NCBI RefSeq assembly: GCF_000384215.1
Contig: NZ_KB913032.1
Span: 7,587,605-7,651,604, forward strand
Length of the DNA: 64,000 bases
Reading direction: 5' to 3'
Source of the DNA: Amycolatopsis alba DSM 44262
GTDB taxonomy: Bacteria; Actinomycetota; Actinomycetes; Mycobacteriales; Pseudonocardiaceae
Part shown: in pieces, positions 18,501 to 24,389 of the stretch
How positions within the stretch are numbered: the stretch's first letter is position 1
How the letters are laid out: every line of letters begins with the position of its first letter
Notes under the pieces: generated by a model
Told to the model about the DNA's origin: nothing
What the model saw: the letters and a program-made list of their open reading frames with translations, nothing else
Databases searched by the model: none
Position numbers and translations under genes: made by a program

Positions 18501-21041
18501 GTCACGCTGACCGCCGTAGGCCGACAGAAGCAGTTGCACGGCCGCGGTCAGGGTCATGAACAACGTCGCGCCCTGCGGACGTCCGGCGGCGGTGAGATCG
18601 CGGATCAGGTCCGAAGACAGATCGTGCCGGTGCACCGCGCCCGCGGTGCCGCGTTGGGACGGCCTCGGCCGGTCGGTCGGGACGGCGAGCGGTTCGAGCC
18701 CCGCGAGCTTGTCCCGCCAGTAACCGAGCTGGGCGTCGTCGTCGGCCTGACGGCGCCAGTGGGTGTAGTCGCGGTAGCCCCGGTCCTGCGGCGGCGGAAC
18801 GGCTCCGGCGTAGAAGTCCAGCAGCTCGCCGGTCAGGATGCCGATCGAACTGCCGTCTGTGACGATGTGATGCTGGCACAGGACGAGCAGATGCTCGTCC
18901 GGCCCCTGAGGATAGAGCGTGGCCCTGGTCAGCGGGCCGGTGCGCAGATCGAACGGCACCCGCAGCTCCGCTGACAGGAGGGCGTCGTCCGCGGCGGTGT
19001 CCGCGATCCGCAGCGGGATCTCGGCCGTGTCGGCGATGCGCTGGACGCCTTCGCCGTCACCGGCCTCGAAGGTGGTGCGCAGGGACTCGTGACGCGCGCA
19101 GAGCGCGGCGAGTGCGCCGCGCAGGGCGGGCAGATCCAACGCGCCGGAAAGCAGGAGGCCGACGGCAGTGTTGTACTCCGCGCTGTCCCCGGTCAGCTCG
19201 TCGAGGAACCACAGGCGCCGCTGGGCGGGCGAAAGCGGGATCACCTGCGCCGTCGGCGCGGCCGGGATCGTGCTTTCCGCGCCGGGATCCGCGGCGTCCA
19301 CCGACCGGGCCAGCCCTGCGACGGTGGGTGTGTCGAACACCGCGCGGGCAGGCAACACCACGCCGAACGTGCGGCGCAGCCGGGACAACGCCTGCACCGC
19401 GAGGATCGAGTCACCGCCGAGGGCGAAGAAGTCCTCGTCGATCGCGACGTGGTCCGTCCCGAGCAGGTCGGCCAGGATCGCGGCGACGGCGTGTTCGGTG
19501 TCGGTCCGCGGCGCGATGTCCGCCTGCCTCGATTCCGGCGGCGCCGGAAGCGCACGGCGGTCGACCTTTCCGTTGGCGCTCAGAGGCAACTCGTCGAGGA
19601 GGACGAACGCCGACGGCACCATGTAGTCCGGCAGCGCCACCGCGGCGGCCGCCGTGAGGTCACCGAGCTCCTCATCAGGCCGCGCGACGACGTAGGCGAT
19701 CAGTTTCTTGGCGCCCGCACGTTCCTCGCGGGCGACGACCACGACCTCGCCCACCCCGTGGGTGGCTGCGAGCACCGATTCGATCTCGCCGAGTTCGACC
19801 CGGAAACCGCGGACCTTGACCTGATCGTCGGTGCGGCCGAGGAACTCCAGTTCGCCGTCGTCGTTGTACCGCACCAGGTCCCCGGTCCGGTACCTGCGGC
19901 CGCCGGGCACGCCGGGATCGGCGACGAAGCGGTCCGCGGTCGCGCCGGGACTGCCCCAGTAACCGCGGGCCAGCCCCGCGCCGGCGAGGTACAACTCCCC
20001 CGGCTGCCCGGCCGGGACGGCGTTCCCCGCCTCGTCGAGGACCTGGGCGCGGACACCGTCCAATGGGCGGCCGATCGGCACGACGTCGGGGACGCCGTCC
20101 ACGGAGGACATCGGCCGCGACGTCGCGAAGGTGGTGGTCTCGGTGGGGCCGTAGCCGTCGGTCACGGTGAGGCCGGGGCAGGCGGCCAGCACGCGGCGGA
20201 CGGCCGCTGCCGGGACCACGTCTCCGCCCGTCCACACTTCTTCCACGCCACGGAAACAGTCCGGTGCTTCCTGCGCCACGACGCGGAACAGGCCCGCGGT
20301 GAGCCAGAGCGAGGTGACCTCGTACCGGCCGACGACGTCGCGCAGCGCCTCCACGTCCAGGTCGCCCGGCGGCGCGATCACCACCGTTCCCCCGGTGAGC
20401 AGCGGGACCCACAGCTCGTAGGTCGACGCGTCGAACGCCGCCGGGGAATGCAGCAGGACACGACGGTGTGCGCCGCCGGTGAACCGGCTGTCGGCCGCCA
20501 GCGCCGCGACATCCCGGTGCCGCACCGCCACGCCCTTCGGTGTGCCGGTCGAGCCCGACGTGTGCATGAGATAGGCCAGCTGATCCGCGTCGGCCGACGG
20601 TGGCACCGAATCCGGCGCCGGAAGCGCTTGTCCGGCGGCGATGATCTGTCCACTGTGGATCCCGGCGGCCCGCTCCGGCTCGTCGGTGATCAGCACGGAC
20701 ACCTCTGCCGAGGCCAGCAGCAGCCGGGCGCGGCTGTCGGGAGCACGCCGGTCGAGCGGCACGTAGACCCCGCCCGCGAGCACGATCGCCAGTTCGGCGA
20801 CGACGAGTTCGGCGGATCTCCCGACCAGCACCCCGACCCGGTCCTCTGCGCGGACCCCGAGCCGGGTCAGCCGGAAGGCGAGGCGCGCAGCCCGGTCGGC
20901 CAGTTCCGCGTAGGTCAGCCGTCCACCATGGCCGTCCACCGCGACCGCGTGCGGGGCCGACCGCACCATCGCGGCGAACAATTCGGGCAGGGTGGCGGTT
21001 CTTTCGGACTCGGGGGTGGCCGTCGCGTCCAGCACGGTCAT
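3468..21041 (-). CDS. Five-module non-ribosomal peptide synthetase, 5857 aa
   Basis: Giant NRPS that begins directly with an A domain, so it is an initiating enzyme with no lipo-starter C domain. Domain order is A1-T1 / C2-A2-T2-E2 / C3-A3-T3-E3 / C4-A4-T4-E4 / C5-A5-T5. I place the start at ATG 21041 (MTVLDATATPES) because GGAAGGTG lies just upstream; the in-frame extension to 21191 would overlap the upstream hydrolase gene. C2 is LCL type (HHIVTDG). C3, C4 and C5 carry HHVLLDGWS or HHALLDGWS and follow E domains, as DCL domains should. E domains carry HHLxVDGVSWR and EGHGRED. All carriers have GGDS. Pocket codes all belong to the Val/Ile class. The last module has no E or TE and hands over to the protein starting at 3457. 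Predicted order: L-Val, D-Val, D-Ile/Val, D-Val, L-Val. No MbtH gene is seen in the window. Confidence 0.96.
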   Translation of the reverse strand: MTVLDATATPESERTATLPELFAAMVRSAPHAVAVDGHGGRLTYAELADRAARLAFRLTRLGVRAEDRVGVLVGRSAELVVAELAIVLAGGVYVPLDRRAPDSRARLLLASAEVSVLITDEPERAAGIHSGQIIAAGQALPAPDSVPPSADADQLAYLMHTSGSTGTPKGVAVRHRDVAALAADSRFTGGAHRRVLLHSPAAFDASTYELWVPLLTGGTVVIAPPGDLDVEALRDVVGRYEVTSLWLTAGLFRVVAQEAPDCFRGVEEVWTGGDVVPAAAVRRVLAACPGLTVTDGYGPTETTTFATSRPMSSVDGVPDVVPIGRPLDGVRAQVLDEAGNAVPAGQPGELYLAGAGLARGYWGSPGATADRFVADPGVPGGRRYRTGDLVRYNDDGELEFLGRTDDQVKVRGFRVELGEIESVLAATHGVGEVVVVAREERAGAKKLIAYVVARPDEELGDLTAAAAVALPDYMVPSAFVLLDELPLSANGKVDRRALPAPPESRQADIAPRTDTEHAVAAILADLLGTDHVAIDEDFFALGGDSILAVQALSRLRRTFGVVLPARAVFDTPTVAGLARSVDAADPGAESTIPAAPTAQVIPLSPAQRRLWFLDELTGDSAEYNTAVGLLLSGALDLPALRGALAALCARHESLRTTFEAGDGEGVQRIADTAEIPLRIADTAADDALLSAELRVPFDLRTGPLTRATLYPQGPDEHLLVLCQHHIVTDGSSIGILTGELLDFYAGAVPPPQDRGYRDYTHWRRQADDDAQLGYWRDKLAGLEPLAVPTDRPRPSQRGTAGAVHRHDLSSDLIRDLTAAGRPQGATLFMTLTAAVQLLLSAYGGQRDIAVGTAVAGRDRAEWETLTGFFVNTLVLRSQVDRTRPFADFLAGFRETALEAFAHADVPFDRVVDEVQPERDPSRTPLVQAVVVLQSPLVRPREAAGLRVSEYDLPRPSARFDLVVEFWPRADGLRVTVEYATELFDRATIERLTASLDTLLTGIAADPARPVGDLPLLTEGDRLALSSPGAAPSMTITRLFDQHAERHPDVPAVLFGEERLDYGELRVRAARLAGRLIELGVRREDRVGVLMDRSADLVVALLAILKAGAAYLPLDLRAPEDRLRLLLDGTSVLLTDDAWHGTAMTVHNGQIVKLPATGDTAAVAVEPANLAYVEYTSGSTGVPKGVAVRHADVVALATDPRFTGGAHERVLLHSPLAFDASTYELWVPLLNGGTVVVAPPGDVDADVVRELTARHGVTALWLTAGLFRLFAGDAPECFRGLREVWTGGDVVPPEAVRRVLDSCPGVAVVDGYGPTETTTFATSFRMASAGAVPEVVPIGTPLTGMRVYVLDEGLRAVPRGALGEICVAGPGLARGYAARPGATADRFVACPYGAPGERMYRTGDRGRWRADGTLEFAGRADDQLKIRGFRVEPGEVERALTAEPVVAQAVVTARTGAGRKHLVAYVVAASESTVDTEALRGALGRTLPDYLVPSAFVVLDVLPLNANGKVDRRALPEPRFQPAVSGGAAPRTEREAVLAGIWAEVLGLDRVGVEDNFFALGGDSILSIQVSARARKAGLAITTADLFRHQTIAALAPTLTDASAAPDQGPVSGDVVPTPIQRWFFDTISEPDRFDQAIAVELTEGTDETALAVAVAVAAVTEHHDALRTTFTHDGDHWRLRITGVEDGHSLLRWSLSGPPARRVLHLSAHHLAVDGVSWRILLDDLDQAYRQVDLGPRTTSFREWAARVAAHTEAGGFDDELAHWRAIPEIVPIPVDGTGANTVDRARAVTVRLTADETRALLRQVPDVYRTRVNDVLLTALGRTLREWTGRVPVIDLEGHGREDLFDGVDLSRTVGWFTSLFPVALDVPDEWGAAIKAVKERLRAVPRRGIGYGALRYLSGAAPAIDPQISFNYLGQFDLHGELYTGSHGELSLAADPGGVRPHLLDVVGQVTGDTLEFTWHYAEGVHEEATVTRLADGMLENLRGLLGHCAEPGAGGRTPSDFPLAGLDQSTVDELVGDGRDVEDVYPLTPMQAGMVFHGLAQPGDRNYFEQVSFTVDDVPGPWALGAAWQRVVERTPVLRSRIVWEGVPRPLQVVRRSAGIPVCYPDWSTEDAEEAMRRRLAEDLAEGLDLTSSPLMRLVIAKESETSVRVIWTFHHVLLDGWSVFGVLSDVLAVLRGEEPRARRPFRDYAGWLAEQDDEAAETHWRAELAGVTPTPLPGDRGARAHTASSSARVPVEFDDATTARIHAFARRHHLTLNTIVQGAWAALLSRYSGESEVCFGATVSGRPVELPGADDISGLFINTLPVRVRLDAGRGLVDWLRELQAAQAESRRFGHVGLPRLQSWSDTGGSLFDSIIVFENYPVADVAGLRDVRAAERTNYALGVVAYPGQRLSLMLTHDPELIGPDLARQLAGHLETLIRVFTETPHAPVTRIPMLSEPEIGHLLRERNATAREVSEGAVPELFEARARRAPDAVALVSDVETVTYGELDVRANRLANRLRDLGVRAEDRVALLMDRSPALVVAELAILKTGGAYLPLDLRAPAERLRLLLSEAEADVLVTDQAWLATAEEIHDGVIVTDAGDAPETPPVVPVDAEQLAYVIYTSGSTGKPKGVAARHRDVLALAADQRFAAHDRVLLHSPQAFDASTYELWVPLLNGGTVVLAPPGELDVHTLGRVITTHDVTGVFMTTGLFRLVAQEAPEMFAGVREVWTGGDAVPAVALRRVRAACPRTLVADVYGPTETTTFATVHPLPDEVPDVVPIGAPLDNTRGYVLDDDLRLAPPGAPGELHLAGAGLARGYLGRPGLTADKFVADPFGPPGERMYRTGDVVRWNDEDALEFVGRVDEQVKIRGFRVEPSEIEAALGEHPGVEQAAVLARADGGVKRLVAYVVGETGGLGEFLGRTLPDYMIPAAFVRLERFPVNVNGKLDRTALPTPDFGSRDHVAPRTDRERVLTGIWAEVLGVDSVGATDDFFELGGDSILSIQVVSRARRAGLELLPGDLFAHRTPAALAAAARTATEAVVRGPVSGEVPLTPIQRWFFATQTADPDHFHQFVHLGPERIDTAAARKAVDALLEHHDALRMRFTGDGRKQENGPVGAETPLIRLDISDHDVTLAVHHLVVDGVSWRVLGEDFDRGYAQALRGEPIDLGPRTTSFREWAIRLAEHTAGGGFDDELPHWRAIPEDISIPVDGEGEATVASMREVTVRLPEAETDALLREVPAAYRTQVNDVLLTALGRVLREWTGRVPVIDLEGHGREDLFDDVDLSRTVGWFTSVFPVALDVPDDWGTALKSVKEQLRAVPRRGIGYGALRHLAGSAPAIDPAVSFNYLGRFTSGRLESDESELSARAHLLDVVGRVESGELELTWYYTEGVHHESTVDRLAEAMLTALREIIGHCATPGAGGRTPSDFPLIALDQATVDTLVGDGRDVEDVYPLTPMQAGMVFHSLSQREERLYFQQVGFVLEGVDDVDALAQAWQQVVDRTPVLRTRIAWEGVPEPVQVVRRQVTVPVTRLDWRAHTPAVQERFWQEVLASDRAEGLDLDGETLLRLTLARLSDTEARVLWTFHHVLLDGWSVFGVLSDVFAAYAGDEPAERPPFRDYVAWLGSQDDAEAERHWRRELGDFTAPARLTARDHTSRSAEWARVPVDSSARLGEAARKAGLTMNTVLQGAWALVLSRLTGERDVCFGTTVSGRPVELAGADDITGIFINTLPVRVTTDRSPVAKWLAELQERQVESRKYGHLPLTKLQAWSGADGGLFDSIVVFENYPIDAATHDGLRLRDVDAAETTNYPISVVASPGERLVLDVGYDPDLFDAATAERITGRLVSVLDAFAEDLNRPLDGIDLLTDAERLQILGDWNDTAHPLPEGSLAGLFARQVARAPGAIALIGDDARLTYAELDVRADRLARYLVSLGAGPETVVGVLMDRSADLVVTELAVVKAGAAYLPLDTRAPAPRLKTLLDGVPILVTDRTRARSVVHKGQIVVPDGRTAKVALPEAAPDNLAYVMYTSGSTGRPKGVAVRQRDVVALAADRRFAAHKRVLLHASPAFDASTYELWVPLLNGGTVVLAPPGDLDVEVLRRVIDGYDVHGAFFTAGLFRLIAQEAPETFRGMREVWAGGDVVPAAAVRRVREACQGTVVVDGYGPTETTTFATSYPIPDGVPGAVPIGKPLDNMRTYVLDTDLRLVPQGTPGELYIAGAGLARGYFGDPALTADRFGPDPFGPPGERMYRTGDLVRWNARGELEYTGRADEQVKVRGFRIEPAEIETALTAHPGVGQAAVLTREDHGIKRLVAYHTGDADGLAEFLRRTLPDYLVPAAFVRLGRFPLNANGKIDRQALPAPDFGDNAARTAPATEAERALAGIWSDVLGVADVGAEANFFELGGDSILSIQVVSRARRAGLILLPHDVFRHPTLAALAAHAGGGTGPRAEQGPVTGTAPLTPIQRWYFATQPDRFDQRVVLDFAEEVDEAALRRALETVWAHHDGLRLRFERDDVQHGEPVRPADLLTDEIAFDLERGPLLAAVLDGRRLTLAAHHLVVDGVSWRILLEDLETAYLGGELGPKTTSFLAWAERLAEHAQSGGFDDELAHWRGIPSPPATEPATIADTGEVTVRLTAEETRALLQDVPEVYRTQVNDVLLTALGRVLRDWTGQTPVIDLEGHGREDLFDDVDLSRTVGWFTSVFPVALDVPDDWGTALKSVKEQLRAVPRRGIGYGALRYLTGAAPDIDPQVGFNYLGRFDEAEAGVFRTGALDADVDPAAPVSHSLDIVGRVVAGVLELTWAHVTTLHPLDIVEDLAGKTLAALREIIAHCAAPESGGRTPSDFPLAALDQSTVDILVGDGRAVEDVYPATPMQGGMVFHGLSQTAQGMYVEQATFVLEGVTDLDRLAAAWQRVVDRTPVLRTAFVWAGVEEPLQVVRREVRLPVRVVEPGHDLQRLLAEDRAQGLDLAEAPLMRVALARSSATEVQVLWTFHHALLDGWSVFHVLSDVCSAYAGEALPVRPPFRDYLGWLGGLDRTDAERFWRHTLAGIDGPTPVAGDRAPAAGHIACSSDWLPVRMDEAATARLDRFVKRHGLTPNAVLQGAWALLLSAYSGHDDVVFGSTVSGRPPEVTGVDEITGIFINTLPVRVGVDRDSRVAEWLVGLQAGQAEARRHGHLPLALVQGWAELPAGVNLCESLVVFENYPITDAEAGHGLTVRDLSARETTNFPLTVVASPGRELHVDLGYDPALFDAPTVTRLAGHLLTLLQELTKDGDRVLSRVSMLTLEEELQLAEWTDSGTEAPARSLPELFAGQVGARPDAVAAVLDGEQVTYAELNRRANRLAHRLIGLGLRPEEPVGLATTRAGTVVAELAVAKAGGAYLPIDTRAPAERRQALLDGVRFVVSDTEYPHSIRLSSVDDEPDGDPAVVVDPDRLAYVMYTSGSTGTPKGVAVRHRDVAALAGDGRFRGGAHERVLLHSPAAFDATTYELWVPLLTGGCVVTAPDGDLDAHRLRTLVREHGLTGMWVTAGLFRVLAQESPDCFTGLREVWTGGDVVPAEAVRRVLDACPGLRVVDGYGPTETTTFATAHPMDRTVPDRIPIGRPLDGTVARVLDPELRPVPPGVPGELYLAGAGLARGYRNRPGLTADRFLAAPGGQRMYRTGDLVRWTGEGSLEFLGRVDDQVKLRGFRVEPGEVEAVLARHPAVAQAAVVVREDQPGLKQLVAYVVAEAEEDVLRDFLAVRLPDYLVPSAFVTLDRIPVSANGKLDRKALPAPAAPETGHVEPETETELALAAIWADVLGVERIGAEDSFFALGGDSLRSLHIAAKASALFAVRLTPADVLTARTVAGLAGTVEELILGELESLAAETEA
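6520..10750 (-). other. NRPS module 4: C4-A4-T4-E4 (D-Val-like)
   Basis: C4 about 10740-9440 (HHVLLDGWS), A4 about 9420-8000, T4 about 7980-7770, E4 about 7740-6560 (HHLVVDGVSW). Pocket D-A-Y-F-W-G-G-T-F, Val-like. Part of E4 (about 6880-7130) is nearly identical in DNA to E3 (about 11110-11360). Confidence 0.78.
10750..14990 (-). other. NRPS module 3: C3-A3-T3-E3 (D-Ile/Val-like)
   Basis: C3 about 14970-13650 (HHVLLDGWS, DCL type), A3 about 13640-12200, T3 about 12180-11970, E3 about 11950-10790. The pocket reads D-A-Y-F-W-G-V-T-F. It differs from module 1 by Phe at 278 and Val at 322, which resembles Ile-type codes. After epimerisation the residue would be D-allo-Ile or D-Val. Confidence 0.75.
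14990..19270 (-). other. NRPS module 2: C2-A2-T2-E2 (D-Val-like)
   Basis: C2 about 19250-17940 (HHIVTDG), A2 about 17930-16490 (pocket D-A-Y-W-W-G-G-T-F, identical to module 1), T2 about 16450-16240, E2 about 16220-15000 (HHLAVDGVSW, EGHGRED). It should deliver D-Val. Confidence 0.78.
19270..21041 (-). other. NRPS module 1: A1-T1 (loading, Val-like)
   Basis: Adenylation domain about 20990-19540 and carrier about 19510-19280 (LGGDSIL near 19410). The nine pocket positions read D-A-Y-W-W-G-G-T-F plus the invariant Lys, which is the Val-type signature. With no upstream C domain this is the chain-initiating module. Boundaries are approximate. Confidence 0.8.
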
Positions 21042-21115
21042 GGTTTTGGGCACCTTCCAGGCACAACAAGCGATCCCACCGAGGTGGGCGAGGGGACGGG
21101 AGGAGGAAGTGAAGG

Positions 21116-22411
21116 TCAGAGCCGCCGCGCGAGGCGGCCGCCGATTTCGATCGCGGTCGCCTCGCCGGGCGTTCCGCGCAGCCGTCCGCACGGCGTCGCG
21201 CGACCGGTGGCGGGGTCGCGCACCGTGAAGGCAGCGTCGTCGTGGAGGGTGAGCTCGGGGAAGATCTCGCCATCGACGACGAGTTCGGCTCCGCCGTGTT
21301 TGCCGGGGCGGATCGTGTAGTCGAGAGCGCCGTTGCGGTAGGTACCGAAGTCACCGGCCGCGATCGGGATCGGGCGGGCGGCTTCGGGGAGGCGCCGCTT
21401 CGGCAGCGCGATACCGAGCCCGCGGAGTTCGGTGACGAGGTCGTCCCACATTTCCGTGCCCGCGGCGCCGTTCGCCGTGAACGCGACCACGCAGGCCCCC
21501 GCCTGATCGATCCGCAGGTGGCAGGCGGTGCCGTCGGCTGTGCCGTCGTGGCCCAGCCAGACTTCGTCGTCTTCGTAGTGCGCGATCCCGAGGCCCCAGC
21601 CGTCGGCGAGGCCGAATGGCTCGGCGTCGGGCACCCGCCGGTGCATGTCCGCGGCGGTCACGACGTCGAGCAATCCCGGCTTTCCCAGATGGACACGGCC
21701 CAGTTCGACGAGGTCCGCGGCGCTCAGCGCCAGTGCGCCGGCGGGTTCGAGCATCGGGGGCAAGGCCTGCGCGACCGGGCGGGCACCCGCTGGTCCGGTG
21801 GAGCGTCCGTGCCCGGACACGGTTCGCGGGCTTTCGGCGTAGGCGGGCTCTATCTTCAGTGGCCTCAGGAGTATCGCTTCGACTGCTTCACGCCAGGTCA
21901 TGCCGGTGACCGCTTCGATCAGCGATCCCACCAAGGCGTAGCCCAGATTCGAGTACGAGAAGGCGGTCCCAGGCGTGGCGACGGGAACCGCCGCGCGGAT
22001 CTCGCTCAGACAGCTACCGGTGACGTCGGCCGGGTCGGACGGCAGGCCGCTGGTGTGGCTCAGCAGGTGCCGTGGCGTCAACCTCTCGTCGAGACCGTGA
22101 ACACCCAGTATCTCGCCCGCGGGCTGGTCCAGTTCGAGGTCGTCGTCGGCGATGAGCGCCATCACGACCGTGGCGGTGACCACTTTGGTCACGGATCCGC
22201 TCGGCACGGCCGAAGTGGCGCACATCGGTCTCCGTCTGTCCTGATGTTCGACACCGGTCTGGACCACTGTCGTCTGACCGTCCTCGAACACCGCGAGCTG
22301 CGCACCCGGAACGCCATGCCGGCCCGCCAAGCTCCTCAGTACTTCCTGAAACCCCTTCTCCGGCACCGGGTGCCGTCCAGTATGGCCTTGCAGGCCTCGC
22401 GCAGGACTCAT
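21116..22411 (-). CDS. S12-family serine hydrolase (beta-lactamase/PBP fold); candidate trans-acting NRPS cyclase or D-peptidase
   Basis: A 431-residue protein with the class C beta-lactamase/DD-peptidase motifs: S73-V-T-K76 as SxxK, Y153-S-N155 as YxN, and an HDG near residue 290 in the place of KTG. ATG 22411 is preceded by a strong GGGGAGGA. No signal peptide is evident, so it is probably cytoplasmic. It is the first gene of the NRPS operon, 74 bases before the large NRPS. In several actinomycete NRPS clusters without a C-terminal TE, stand-alone PBP-type thioesterases (the SurE group) macrocyclise the peptide and favour a D residue at its C terminus. Position and motifs make that role plausible. 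Alternatives are a self-resistance D-stereospecific peptidase or a prodrug processing enzyme. The family call is firm; the role is inference. Confidence 0.85.
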   Translation of the reverse strand: MSPARGLQGHTGRHPVPEKGFQEVLRSLAGRHGVPGAQLAVFEDGQTTVVQTGVEHQDRRRPMCATSAVPSGSVTKVVTATVVMALIADDDLELDQPAGEILGVHGLDERLTPRHLLSHTSGLPSDPADVTGSCLSEIRAAVPVATPGTAFSYSNLGYALVGSLIEAVTGMTWREAVEAILLRPLKIEPAYAESPRTVSGHGRSTGPAGARPVAQALPPMLEPAGALALSAADLVELGRVHLGKPGLLDVVTAADMHRRVPDAEPFGLADGWGLGIAHYEDDEVWLGHDGTADGTACHLRIDQAGACVVAFTANGAAGTEMWDDLVTELRGLGIALPKRRLPEAARPIPIAAGDFGTYRNGALDYTIRPGKHGGAELVVDGEIFPELTLHDDAAFTVRDPATGRATPCGRLRGTPGEATAIEIGGRLARRL

Positions 22412-24389
22412 GACCGATTCCTCCCCTGTAAGCTGAAGAACACGAGTTGATGGCCGCGGTTCATCGCCGCGTCACGTTCCTTGTCCCCCACCCGTGGGAC
22501 TTGTCAGTCCACATCGGGCCAGAAACAACACGCTGCCCGGCAGGGTAGATCGTCTGTACCGCCAATGGTGGGAAAGCGGGATCGCCCGAAAAGCTCCCGA
22601 CACTACACAGGGTGGCAATAGCCGCCCATCATTCTCTTGAATCATTGTCAATTCGCGGCACATCCTGGAATCACAGACGGCGGCACACCCCACGGAAGGC
22701 ATAGTCGGGCAACACATCCACCTACCGACGGATGCGTGAACAAGGAATGGAGACTTTGTTTCACCGGTCAGACCTCGACGCCCGACGGAACAATCGTCGA
22801 AACCTCCCTTCTTTGCATTTATCCAGTTCAGAGCACTTCCCACCACGGGACGCGCCACGACGACGCCCACTGGTTCCCGTCGAAGCCCCGACTCAAACGC
22901 GAAAAAAGGGAGAAGCGTCGACGAAGATCGACTTCCCATCGCTTCCGACGCCAGTTAACTGCGAAAACGACAAGATGATCTTCTCGAAGTGGGTTCTCAC
23001 CATGCGAGTAGCACGGTCGTGCGCACGTGCACCGTATCGTGCAAACCCAGGGACGAGCCCGGATCACCTTCCCCGCCGCTCGTCTCCGGCGGCCGGGAAA
23101 GACGGAAATCAGCACCTTCACCCGGTTGCCTGTAACGGAATCGGTGTCGCCGTTCACCCGACGATCGTCGGTTGCCCGCACCGGCCCCTCTTGGTAAATG
23201 CGCACCCCGCGCGGTCGACATGGTCCAGACCACGCCGCTCACGAGGGTGTGTGACCTTCGAACAGCCTCAAGAAAGACGAACCAGGCGAGTCCGGCAGGC
23301 CGGTGCCGGCTCGCCGGAGGCGGGCTATGCACCGCAGTTCCGACGCAGCGTCGTCGATGTGGGGCAATGACGAGTGACGCACACCTGACTCCGTCGGTGT
23401 AAGCACACCAGAGCCTGGATAGCCGGTCAGTCGTCAGGTACATCGAGGAGAACGCACTCGACACGGCTACGCTCGAATCGGGTTCGAGAAAGCAACGGCG
23501 TCCCAGTACTCGTGCGCACACTTACCATCAGCCGATCGCATCGGAATCGTTCCGATTTTCCGGAAGATCCGATCCCAGACGACTGTCGACAACCAGTGAC
23601 ACGGAGCTGACCTTCGACGGCGCGGCCGATGACGCACCGAGGAACGATTTACGATTCGCCGAGCAGGACCGGGATGCCTCAGCCGCGGATTGTCCTCTCC
23701 TCCTTTGCCGAAGCCGGTTCCCGAGCCGATCCAGGGTTCGGTCGAGCCGGCGGCGTGCGTGGCGATGGCGACACTGAGCAGGTACGCCACCCAGAAGCTG
23801 ATCTGGTCAAGCTCAACCGGACGCTGACCAGAACGGACAGCTGGGACAGGGTTCGAACGATCCACGCCGAGTGGCTCCTTCGTAAGGTGTCGAACGGAGC
23901 CCGATCCTCGATGCGGGAAGCCCGGTGTCTCAATCGAATAGCGGAAAGACAGGGGGGCATGCGGGGTTCAGCTTCGCGACCACAGTGGAACGCCGGGACG
24001 CTTCTGGGGTGGACACGACCCGGCCGCCGAGTGATCGAACGGCTGCTTCCCAGCGAATTCACCGAGCCGGGCAGGTCGTCGGCTCCAGCAGACTCGCTGC
24101 ACCGGCCGGCGTCCGCCCACAGCGAGGACTTCCGAGCCCGCGCCGAGCGCAACCGTTGCGGTGGCACGTGTCCGAGAGGGATGGGCCCGCCTGACCCGGT
24201 ATCCCGACGAGGACTGCTGCCGCCCCGCACCCGCGACCCCACCACAGCCAGGTGATCCGGCGATCGCTGACGAGGGCGCATTGATCTGGTCGTAGGCCTG
24301 TCACCGGGGCGACTTACATCCGTGACAAACGACGCCGCTCCGCGGCGTAACCCACACGCCCCACCACGGCGCCTCACTAGGCACCTCCC
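22412..24389. other. About 2 kb without a convincing gene
   Basis: Several overlapping open frames exist on both strands, but none shows recognisable domains, a good ribosome-binding site or the third-position GC pattern of its neighbours. Base composition is visibly less GC-rich than the flanks, especially about 22590-23010. It must contain the promoter of the NRPS operon near its left end. The rest may be decayed sequence. Confidence 0.6.

Noticed and set aside
1430..19000. Very long plus-strand open frames (694 to 1231 codons) across the NRPS genes
   Set aside because: They are antisense shadows of the high-GC NRPS reading frame, with Arg/Gly/His-rich translations and no domains.
23467..24377. 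Minus-strand frames at 23467-23865 and 23679-24377
   Set aside because: No ribosome-binding site, no recognisable family and atypical composition; kept only as part of the gene-free region.
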